From positions 1-19,699 of the forward strand of contig QQUD01000893.1 in the NCBI GenBank assembly GCA_008501785.1: 19,699 bases of DNA, written 5' to 3'. This stretch comes from Chloroflexota bacterium. Its GTDB lineage: Bacteria; Chloroflexota; Anaerolineae; Promineifilales; Promineifilaceae. The notes beneath the pieces were generated by a model that saw nothing but the letters and a program-made list of their open reading frames with translations, made no database searches and was not told the DNA's origin. Below, piece after piece: positions 1 to 7,893 of the stretch; within the stretch, counting starts at the first letter, position 1, and every line of letters begins with the position of its first letter. A program made the position numbers and the translations under genes.

Positions 1-2
1 TT

Positions 3-1304
3 GATCCACAAGAAATCCAACTTTTGCAGGCAATGTCAAATCAAACTGCTATTGCATTAAACAACGCTATTCTAACTTCAAATACCCGAGGTCAGTTAGC
101 CCAGTTTAGCAGCCTAAATCGCATGAGCACCATCCTTTCGCAAGCCGCAAATTTAAAAGAAATCTTTGATGGTGCGCGCCGAGAAATCTTATCTTTAGTT
201 GAAGCATCTGGGATGTCTATCTCGCTCTTAACTGAAAGTGGAAACAAATTAAATTGGATTTACGGGTTTGAATTTGGGCAAGAAGTAGACCTAACCACCA
301 TACCATTAATTTCTATTTCAAAAGGCTTCAGCGGGCAAGTTGTGCAAACACGTAATGTTTTTTATGTGGAAAATGCACATGAGGTTAGAAATTCATATGG
401 CTCTGTCGCTGTAGGTGCAGACTTAGGTCATTGGCTAGGGTTACCATTAATCGTGGCAAACGAGTTAATCGGCGTATTGTCGGTAGAAAATGATACCAAA
501 TTCAAAAATCGGGACATTGAATTACTCAAAACAATTTCTGGCCCCCTTGCCATCGCCATTCATAATCTAATTCAATTTGAGGAAATACAAACTGCCTTAA
601 ATATTCAAATGAGACAGCGTATTCAACTTGAAACAGCAGCAGACGTGGCAGCAACGGCCGCAAGCATACTTGGCTTACAAGAGTTGATCCAAAAAGCAGT
701 CGATCTAATTAAAGAAAGATTTGAACTATATTATGTTGGTTTGTTTTTAGTAAATGAAGAAACAAATCAAGCCATTCTTAGCGCTGGAACAGGCACTGCG
801 GGCAAACAACAGATTGCCCAAAATCACAGGCTCGAGGTCGGAGGTCAATCGCTGATCGGTGGTGCCACAGGTGATGGAAAGCCACGCATTATTCAAGACG
901 TTCATCAAGATAAAGAATGGTTTAATAATCCACACTTACCAGAAACAAGCTCAGAACTTGCTCTGCCACTTCGAGTACGAGGCAAAACTATTGGGGCATT
1001 AACCGTACAAAGTGTTGTTCCAAATATTTTTGATCCAGACTTATTGAATATTTTGCAAACAATGGGTGATCAACTGGCTATTGCTATTGAAAATGCGCGC
1101 TTATTATCAAAAGCGGAAGCAGAAGCGTACGATCAACAACTTATTAATCAAATTAGCTCGCAACTATATCAATCTGTGGATGTAAACAGCATTGTCAAGC
1201 TTGGTTTAGAAGCAATCTCACAACGGTTAGGCGGCACAGACATACAATTGATGTTAGGAACGAAACCCAGTGATGCAGAAAAAGCAACCCATAAAAACAT
1301 CTGA
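3..1304 (+). CDS. Multi-GAF sensor protein, 5' end outside the window
   Basis: The frame is open from the first bases, which encode the C-terminal helix of a GAF domain (DPQEIQLLQAMSNQTAIAL), so the gene starts upstream and the TTG at 24 is not a real start. A second GAF domain spans about nt 85-600 and a third about nt 630-1110. The third has the typical ending LALPLRVRGKTIGALTVQS followed by the signalling helix. The last 45 residues (ISSQLYQSVDVNSIVKLGLE) resemble the short tail that closes many GAF proteins, so the end looks natural and not truncated. There is no HisKA, ATPase, receiver or membrane segment in the visible part. GAF domains bind small ligands or tetrapyrroles, but no chromophore cysteine is evident and the ligand is unknown. 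It probably acts in the cytosol as a sensor for the kinases downstream. The third GAF is a paralogue of one in the 1329-residue kinase at 2092. The 3' end overlaps the next gene by 35 bp, which implies one transcript and translational coupling. Confidence 0.85.
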   Translation, partial: DPQEIQLLQAMSNQTAIALNNAILTSNTRGQLAQFSSLNRMSTILSQAANLKEIFDGARREILSLVEASGMSISLLTESGNKLNWIYGFEFGQEVDLTTIPLISISKGFSGQVVQTRNVFYVENAHEVRNSYGSVAVGADLGHWLGLPLIVANELIGVLSVENDTKFKNRDIELLKTISGPLAIAIHNLIQFEEIQTALNIQMRQRIQLETAADVAATAASILGLQELIQKAVDLIKERFELYYVGLFLVNEETNQAILSAGTGTAGKQQIAQNHRLEVGGQSLIGGATGDGKPRIIQDVHQDKEWFNNPHLPETSSELALPLRVRGKTIGALTVQSVVPNIFDPDLLNILQTMGDQLAIAIENARLLSKAEAEAYDQQLINQISSQLYQSVDVNSIVKLGLEAISQRLGGTDIQLMLGTKPSDAEKATHKNI

Positions 1305-2091
1305 ATCAACACTAACAATACCCTTTCTTAAAACGTCTCACCCAAATATGACTCGTATATTTGATTATTTGAGCGGAGGATCAGCAAACTTTGAAATAGA
1401 CCGCATTGTTGCAAATCAAATGTCAGCACTTATGCCATCGCTGCCAAATTGGGCCCGTCTACGTCGGGCATTTGTTTCAGAAGCAGCTCCCAGGTTAAAA
1501 AGTGATGGATTTGAGCAGTTTTTGGATCTCGGTACAGGAATGCCCTGTGAGGACCTTATCCACACTTTTGTAAATGATGCAGCCATCATTTACAGTGACA
1601 TTAATATTGTTGCAATTAGTTATAGCAAAAGCTATTTCAGCAAGATGCCATTGGTTGAATATATTTATGGAGATGCTAGGGAACTAGATGACGTTTTTAA
1701 TCATCAAACAGTTACTCGATTGCTAAATCCGGAGAGAAAGATTGCAATTGGCTTGAATTTTCTTCCAATTATTTTGCCGCCTGATGATTTGAAACACATG
1801 GCATATGAACTGTATGAATGGGCGTCTGTCGGCTCACAATTGTTTTTAATTGTACTAAGTAGAGAAGATGATTTTCCTGAAACCTACTCAGCGTTTAGAA
1901 AGTTAACTGAATCGATTGGTATGCCGTTAAGATTACATTCTCTTAAACAAAATTTGGAAATGCTGGCTCCGTGGAAACCATTGGTACTAGAACCCATAAC
2001 AACTTTTTTGGGGCTGCCTATTGATTTCGACTTCGGAATAAAAGAAAATAATATTTCGATAACTTTTCATGCTGCACTTTTTGTGAAATAA
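1270..2091 (+). CDS. SAM-dependent methyltransferase, Methyltransf_19 (DUF574) type
   Basis: The 273-residue product matches the S-adenosylmethionine methyltransferase family Methyltransf_19, as recognised from its signature order. These are a TSHPNMTRIFDYLSGG motif near the N-terminus, then NFEIDR, a WARLRRAF segment, and the SAM-binding motif I FLDLGTGMP around residues 95-103. An acidic SDIN strand end and GDARELDD follow. Family members are mostly actinobacterial and their substrates are largely unknown. The chosen start is GTG at 1270, with AGGAA at 1256-1260 giving a 9-nt spacer; an ATG directly follows at 1273 and could be used instead. It overlaps the upstream GAF gene by about 35 bp, and its stop codon directly abuts the ATG of the next kinase, so it is translated as part of the signalling operon. 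It is visibly AT-rich and carries no ACGGCCGT octamer. A role in modifying a signalling protein or a small molecule is a guess from context. Confidence 0.85.
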   Translation: MMQKKQPIKTSESTLTIPFLKTSHPNMTRIFDYLSGGSANFEIDRIVANQMSALMPSLPNWARLRRAFVSEAAPRLKSDGFEQFLDLGTGMPCEDLIHTFVNDAAIIYSDINIVAISYSKSYFSKMPLVEYIYGDARELDDVFNHQTVTRLLNPERKIAIGLNFLPIILPPDDLKHMAYELYEWASVGSQLFLIVLSREDDFPETYSAFRKLTESIGMPLRLHSLKQNLEMLAPWKPLVLEPITTFLGLPIDFDFGIKENNISITFHAALFVK

Positions 2092-5000
2092 ATGATGAAT
2101 AAATCAACCAGTTATCATCCAGAAGTTTTCCAACAATTGAAAGAAAGGCTGGCTCAAGTTTTTATGAAACATGCGATTAATAATCGTGGTACCCTTACAT
2201 CTCCACGACAAGCTGATAATGTTGCTGCTCGTTTAGCATCAATATTTCTTGACTATTTAAATGAGGAAGCAGAAATTGAGGATGTGGGGAAGGTTGCAGT
2301 TCATTTTGCAAATCAAGGGATGGCATTTGAAACTGCAACACAATTACTGGCAACGATTTCTCAAACTACTTTTAGGGAGGAGGATGCCAACACGGCCGTT
2401 TCCTCCCAAATCACCACTTTTCAATTCACATTCCTTGAACATCTCGTCAAGGCCCGTGAACTCATACAGCAAAGGGTCCAAGAAAACTCGCAAAGAGCTT
2501 TGCAAGATACGCTGCACGAACAACTAGAGTACCAGCGTAAATCTCACAATCTTGAAATGCAGCGCACCCATGATCTCAATCAAATTTTGCGCCTCAATAC
2601 CCGCCTCGCTGCTGCTGATAGCGAAGATATGCTCATCAAAGAAGCGGTTGTGGGACTCTGCAAAGCACTTCAATTGATGGATGTTTGTGTTTATCAATAC
2701 TTTGAAGCAGGAAATAATTGGGGAGTGCGCGCTATTAGTACAGACCATGCTCCTCAAATGACGCAAGCACAAATCCAACAATTTGATGCAGCCATTTCAA
2801 CGGGCGATGAAATTGTTCAATATCATTCAAAAAAGAATGGAGACACCTATTTATCTGTAACTACTATTTTAAAAGCTGGTCAAAAAATTTGGGGGGCCAT
2901 GATCGTGCGAGCAGACCAGCTTGAAAGGCATGATGAAGATGCCTTACTCATTCTCATTCGCACATTTGCACAAAACCTGGCATCACAATGGAACAACCTG
3001 TTCTTACTAGAAGAAACAAAACAACGTTCTCGTGAGTTGGAAGTGCTTCATGGTAGTCATGTGGATGAACTCTGGCGTGAAGAAACTGCTGGATTATTTG
3101 CAAATTATCATCATGGACAGCTAGAAGTCGACCGAAATCCAGTTACATTTCCCATTAACCAAGGGGCAAAAACATATCCGCTGCAAATTGGTGATTTCAC
3201 AATTGGCAAAGTACAGATACCTGAAACGACTCAACCCACAAACAAAGACCATGAGTTTATTCAAACTATCTTGCGAGAAATGGGAGATGCACTGAATAAT
3301 GCCTATTTGCTGCAAACAACGCGCTCATTTTCAACCCAATTAGAAGTTGCAGCGGAAGTTTCCCGTGCAGCATCAACCATTTTGGACCAGACACAGCTCA
3401 TTGAAGCAGTAGTCAACTTAATTCGTGAGCGTTTTTCATTTTATTATGTTGGCCTCTTTTTAGTCGATGAATCAACAAACACGGCCGTTCTCAAAGCTGG
3501 CACAGGTGAAGCTGGCAGAATTCAATTAGCACGTAAACATACCCTGGCAATTAACGATAGCTCAATGATTGGGGCCGCCATTGCGTCTGCTTCTGCCTTT
3601 GTTGAACAAGATGTAACCCGTGCCAAAGCTTTTCAAAGAAATCCAAATCTTCCAGATACGCGCTCTGAATTGGCACTACCCTTGCGTACACATGACCGCA
3701 CGATTGGTGCACTAACCGTACAAAGTGGAGAGAGTGGCGCTTTTTCGCAAACGGCCGTTACCGTCCTCCAAAGCCTAGCCGATCAATTAACCGTTGCCAT
3801 TGAAAATGCCAGCCTTTTTGCAAAAACACAGCAAAACCTGGAAGAAGTTAATCGTTTGTACAAGACAGGGCGAAAAATTAGTGAAGCCCAAGATATCAAT
3901 TCCATTTACCGAAATTTAATTCGTTTTGCAGCTAAATCTCAGCTCTTCGATATTGCACAAGCCATTATCGAAGACCCAACAGACCCAAATTATTTAATTC
4001 GTATCGCTTCATGGAACCAATTAGAGTTAGATGCCAATGTGGGACAGCGGTTCTTACGTGATGAATATGCCGCGAGCGAACTTTTAGATGTAAAACGTGC
4101 TCAATGGCTAAAAGATGATTTTGATTTGCTCAGTGAACCAACAAAAAAACAGTTTGAAGCGTATCAGGTTAAAGGGGCAATTTTCCTACCGCTTTACAAT
4201 GACAACGAATGGCTAGGAACGCTCATGTTGGCATGTAGCCATTCACCTTTGCCCGACAAACAGGCGGTACAAACATTCCGTACACTTGTTCGTCAAGCAT
4301 CGATCAATCTAGCAAACCATCAACTGTTGCAACAAACAGAGGCCCTCTATCGCATTGGTCGCTCAATCACCCAAACCATCACACGAGATGATGCGCTCAA
4401 CATCGCTGTTAAAGAAGTTGCAGAATACACAGGTGCAACACAATGTCGCCTCATTTTGTACGATCAAAAGATGGGTGTAGGCCAAATTGTCGCATCAACC
4501 AACGTTTCAAGCATGACCAGTCATATCGACCTACCCATGTTGGGTGATTTTGTGTTTGAATTTTTAAGCAAAGACATTGGCCCATTGCTGCTCGAAGAGA
4601 ATGGCACCAACGCGCCTCGTGAAACGATTCAACAACATGTTCTACAATTTGGGTCCAAAGCATCTATGCTCATTCCATCTGCCAGCCAACAAGAGATAAT
4701 CGGTTTTTTGGCAATTGATTCGGCGAGAGGGAAACGGCCGTTTAAACCTTCAAACATCATCTTTGCCCAAACCATCCTCGACCATGTCACAACCCAAATT
4801 GAAAACATCAAACTGCTAGATGAAGCATTGAGCAGAGCGCAAGAGCTGATTACACTCAATCAAATCCAATCCAATATCTCCGGTGTACTCGACATTAGCG
4901 GTCTGGCAACAACCGTTTTCGAACAAGTAGGTAGACTGCTTGATAATACCATCTTCATCCTCTCCCAGTATGAGTCAAAAACAAATTCATATTCACCTAT

Positions 5001-6081
5001 CTTTACAGTTTATGATGGACAACCCATAAAAATTGAACCGCGTACCTTATCATCAGAAGAACCTCTTTTCCAATTTCTGCAAAAATCGATGCCCATCACC
5101 ACAACCAATCAATCCCCGTTGCTGCAATCTGAATCCAAATATTTACCTGACACCCCGCCACAATCTGCCTTATGGATTCCGCTACAACAAGAGGGAAACA
5201 CGATTGGTTTAATGAGCGTCCAATCCTTCGATCCAAACGCTTATGCAGAGCAAGACATACAATTATTGCGCAGCGTCGCCACCCAAACCAGCCTGGCAAT
5301 TGCCAATGCCCAACTTTTTGAAACGATTCAGGCAAACAATGAAAAATTACGCCAATTAGACAACCTGAAAAACCAATTCCTGGCAAACATGTCCCACGAG
5401 CTGCGCACACCGCTCAACTCAATTATCGGTTTCTCCCGCGTCATCTTAAAAGGAATCGACGGTCCTATCACAATCGAGCAAGAAGAAGACCTTTCCTCAA
5501 TTTATCACAATGGGCAGCATTTACTAACGTTGATTAACGAAATTTTGGATATGGCAAAAATTGGGGCCGGGAAGATGGCGCTGGCCATTACTACAGTAGA
5601 CATTGTTGAAGCAGCAAAAGCTGCCAGCAAAACCGTCGCGGGACTCATTCATGAAGACAAAATCAATTTCATTTGGGATGTACCCGAGCGACTCCCTCCA
5701 ATTGAAGCGGACCAGGTTCGCCTCCGTCAAGTTTTTATCAATCTCCTATCAAACGCAATAAAATATACACAAACGGGCAATGTAACGTTATCAATTCGCC
5801 AAAAAACAGATCAAGTACAGATCAGCGTCAAAGATACTGGTATTGGTATTGCTCAAAAAGATTTTTCTAAAATCTTTGCGGCATTTGAACAGGTCGATAA
5901 TTCGACCACACGAACCGCAGGCGGCACCGGGTTGGGATTGCCGATTACAAAATGGATTGTTGAAATGCATAACGGCCGTATTTGGTTCGAGAGTAATCTT
6001 AACAAAGGTTCGACCTTCTTTGTCACCCTACCGTTAACTCATGTAACAAGAACTAATGTAGAGGAACCAACCCTTTCATAA
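2092..6081 (+). CDS. Cytosolic multi-GAF sensor histidine kinase (1329 aa)
   Basis: Residues 1-130 form an all-helical region resembling the RsbRD N-terminal sensor fold, followed by a charged coiled coil. Then come GAF or GAF-like units at about 160-305, 310-415 (degenerate), 416-586, 586-752, 752-918 and 919-1083. The kinase core follows: HisKA with phospho-acceptor H1102 in SHELRTPL, an N box with N1217 and N1221, a G1 box DTGIGIA from D1248, an F box FAAFEQVD, and a G2 box GGTGLGLPI from G1277. There is no membrane segment and no receiver domain, so phosphate must leave to a separate receiver. The two nearest are those at 6131 and 7894. ATG 2092 directly follows the upstream stop codon with no convincing Shine-Dalgarno sequence, consistent with translational coupling. 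Four exact ACGGCCGT octamers lie in GAF-coding or linker-coding DNA and one in the ATPase domain. Family assignment is secure; the sensed signals are unknown. Confidence 0.95.
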   Translation: MMNKSTSYHPEVFQQLKERLAQVFMKHAINNRGTLTSPRQADNVAARLASIFLDYLNEEAEIEDVGKVAVHFANQGMAFETATQLLATISQTTFREEDANTAVSSQITTFQFTFLEHLVKARELIQQRVQENSQRALQDTLHEQLEYQRKSHNLEMQRTHDLNQILRLNTRLAAADSEDMLIKEAVVGLCKALQLMDVCVYQYFEAGNNWGVRAISTDHAPQMTQAQIQQFDAAISTGDEIVQYHSKKNGDTYLSVTTILKAGQKIWGAMIVRADQLERHDEDALLILIRTFAQNLASQWNNLFLLEETKQRSRELEVLHGSHVDELWREETAGLFANYHHGQLEVDRNPVTFPINQGAKTYPLQIGDFTIGKVQIPETTQPTNKDHEFIQTILREMGDALNNAYLLQTTRSFSTQLEVAAEVSRAASTILDQTQLIEAVVNLIRERFSFYYVGLFLVDESTNTAVLKAGTGEAGRIQLARKHTLAINDSSMIGAAIASASAFVEQDVTRAKAFQRNPNLPDTRSELALPLRTHDRTIGALTVQSGESGAFSQTAVTVLQSLADQLTVAIENASLFAKTQQNLEEVNRLYKTGRKISEAQDINSIYRNLIRFAAKSQLFDIAQAIIEDPTDPNYLIRIASWNQLELDANVGQRFLRDEYAASELLDVKRAQWLKDDFDLLSEPTKKQFEAYQVKGAIFLPLYNDNEWLGTLMLACSHSPLPDKQAVQTFRTLVRQASINLANHQLLQQTEALYRIGRSITQTITRDDALNIAVKEVAEYTGATQCRLILYDQKMGVGQIVASTNVSSMTSHIDLPMLGDFVFEFLSKDIGPLLLEENGTNAPRETIQQHVLQFGSKASMLIPSASQQEIIGFLAIDSARGKRPFKPSNIIFAQTILDHVTTQIENIKLLDEALSRAQELITLNQIQSNISGVLDISGLATTVFEQVGRLLDNTIFILSQYESKTNSYSPIFTVYDGQPIKIEPRTLSSEEPLFQFLQKSMPITTTNQSPLLQSESKYLPDTPPQSALWIPLQQEGNTIGLMSVQSFDPNAYAEQDIQLLRSVATQTSLAIANAQLFETIQANNEKLRQLDNLKNQFLANMSHELRTPLNSIIGFSRVILKGIDGPITIEQEEDLSSIYHNGQHLLTLINEILDMAKIGAGKMALAITTVDIVEAAKAASKTVAGLIHEDKINFIWDVPERLPPIEADQVRLRQVFINLLSNAIKYTQTGNVTLSIRQKTDQVQISVKDTGIGIAQKDFSKIFAAFEQVDNSTTRTAGGTGLGLPITKWIVEMHNGRIWFESNLNKGSTFFVTLPLTHVTRTNVEEPTLS

Positions 6082-6130
6082 AAACACCCACCATATAACA
6101 TTCAGGTTAAATGAGAGAGGATTTTTCAGT

Positions 6131-7819
6131 ATGAGAACATTTAGTATTGTTTGTAAAGCTTGTAACCATAAAGAAACGTATAATCAGCCAATCAAAAATT
6201 GCCCATCATGTGGTGAAGCCTGGATCGACGCAGCCTATAATTTAGACACGCTTTCACAGTCTACCTGGCTCGAAACGATAAAAGGACGCGCAGCCTCCCT
6301 ATGGCGCTACCGTGAATTACTTCCCATTCGCAATGATGAAAATATTGTATCACTCGGTGAAGGATGGACCCCCCTCATTCGCGCCGATAATCTTGGACAA
6401 ATGCTCGGACATCCAAATATTTTTATTAAAGATGAACGGCAGGGACCAACAGGTTCCTTTAAAGATCGACAGGCCGCCATTGCTATCAGCGTCATGAAAG
6501 AAGCCGGGATTAAGGAAGCCGTCGTTGCCTCCACCGGTAATGTGGCCATCGCCTATTCGGCCTATGGAGCCAGAGCTGGTATTAAGCTATGGGTTTTTGT
6601 TACCAGCTCTGTCCCCGCAGACAAAATGCGAGAAGTTGCGCTGTACGGATCAGAAGTTATCAAAGTTGCTAGCACCTACGATCAAGCCAAAAAGATTGCC
6701 TCAGAATTCGCAGAAACCAAGGCACTCTTCCTAGATCGAGGCGTCAAGGCCATTGCGGCCAAAGAGGCCATGAAAACAGTTGCCTTTGAAATATCTGAAC
6801 AGTTAGGGAGTTACTTTGCCAATCAAGACCCATTAATTTCCAATGGAAACCAATATCCGTGGATAGCACCAGATTGGTATGTACAAGCGGTGAGTGGTGG
6901 ATTAGGTCCCGTTGGCGTCATGAAAGGGTTTTCAGAATTAAAATCGCTAGGCCTCGTAAACAACGCCCCCAAATTAGCCCTTTTCCAAACAAGTGGCTGC
7001 GCTCCCATGGCTCAATCCTTCCACAAGGGTTTAGAAAAAGCCGAAAATGTTGACGATCCGGCTACAGATATTACAACCCTTGCAACTGGCGCACCTGGCG
7101 TAGCTTATGAAGTTTTGCGCGAGTTAGTTCTTGAAAATGGTGGAACGATTGACGCTATTACAGATCACGAAGCATTCCAGGCACTCCATGTCGTTGCCAA
7201 AATGGATGGTATTTCTGTTGAACCGGCAACGGCCGTTGCCTTTGCCGGATTATTCAAAATGATTCGAGCAGGCCAGATCAAACCTGATGAAACCGTTGTT
7301 CTCAACTGTTCGGGGCATACATTCCCGGTAGAAAAACATATTATTGGCGAACATTATACACATGATATGGACTTGCCTTTTGCCGATGAAGAAGAAAGCA
7401 CCAGTCGGCAGGAAGGCATTTTAACAGCCCTGGAAGAGCTAGATAGCCGCGTACAGCGAATTGCCATCGTCGAAGACAACCCTGATGCAGCGCGTCTTAT
7501 CCGCCGAATTTTGCAAGCACAAGGTGATTTTCTGATAGAAGAAGCTAATAATGGGATTGATGGACTACAATTAATTAAAGCCACACAGCCAAATCTTGTT
7601 ATACTTGACTTAATGATGCCCGGAATCGATGGATTTGGTATTGTAGAAGAAATGAAAGCAGATCCATCGCTAAAAGATACACCAATCATCGTCATCACAG
7701 CAAAGGAATTATCTGCTTTTGAAAGAGACAGGCTTAACGGTAAAATAAAGGCGTTGTTGCAAAAGGGATCATTTATGGACTCCGACCTATTGACGGATAT
7801 AAAACAAGCTTTACCATAG
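6131..7819 (+). CDS. Threonine-synthase-like PLP enzyme fused to a C-terminal receiver domain
   Basis: The 562-residue product has three parts. An N-terminal zinc ribbon carries C8, C11, C24 and C27. A fold-type II PLP enzyme spans about 45-415, with the PLP lysine K111 in GPTGSFKDR, the phosphate-gripping ASTGN motif, and a VEPATAVAFAGLFKMI helix typical of threonine synthases. An acidic linker of about 25 residues leads to a complete response-regulator receiver domain (about 443-562) with acidic residues E448/D449, phospho-acceptor D493 in VILDLMMPG, T523 and K545. Ordinary threonine synthases end after the PLP domain. Several substrate-site motifs of true ThrC are altered (for example GHTFPVEKH where ThrC has GHGLKDP), so the reaction may differ from O-phosphohomoserine to threonine. 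A ribosome site GAGAGGA lies 9 nt before ATG 6131. The gene sits 49 bp after one histidine kinase and 74 bp before another, which suggests it is their phosphorylation target. The fusion is read directly from one uninterrupted frame. Confidence 0.9.
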   Translation: MRTFSIVCKACNHKETYNQPIKNCPSCGEAWIDAAYNLDTLSQSTWLETIKGRAASLWRYRELLPIRNDENIVSLGEGWTPLIRADNLGQMLGHPNIFIKDERQGPTGSFKDRQAAIAISVMKEAGIKEAVVASTGNVAIAYSAYGARAGIKLWVFVTSSVPADKMREVALYGSEVIKVASTYDQAKKIASEFAETKALFLDRGVKAIAAKEAMKTVAFEISEQLGSYFANQDPLISNGNQYPWIAPDWYVQAVSGGLGPVGVMKGFSELKSLGLVNNAPKLALFQTSGCAPMAQSFHKGLEKAENVDDPATDITTLATGAPGVAYEVLRELVLENGGTIDAITDHEAFQALHVVAKMDGISVEPATAVAFAGLFKMIRAGQIKPDETVVLNCSGHTFPVEKHIIGEHYTHDMDLPFADEEESTSRQEGILTALEELDSRVQRIAIVEDNPDAARLIRRILQAQGDFLIEEANNGIDGLQLIKATQPNLVILDLMMPGIDGFGIVEEMKADPSLKDTPIIVITAKELSAFERDRLNGKIKALLQKGSFMDSDLLTDIKQALP

Positions 7820-7893
7820 AAAGAAGTGATCTCGTAAGAGTATAAATTCAAACAATAAGTTCAACGGCTTTTGATTAGTGAAAGAGAGCTGCC

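Noticed and set aside
24..1304. A complete GAF gene starting at TTG 24
   Set aside because: The frame is open to the first base and the codons before 24 already encode the conserved end of a GAF domain, so the gene continues upstream of the window.
1100..1304. The first GAF gene as a kinase truncated by a frameshift
   Set aside because: No HisKA or ATPase sequence follows in any frame before the methyltransferase, and the tail resembles natural ends of GAF proteins.
7354..7851. A 165-codon minus-strand open frame opposite the receiver domain
   Set aside because: It is a serine- and arginine-rich antisense shadow of the receiver-coding region, with no ribosome site.
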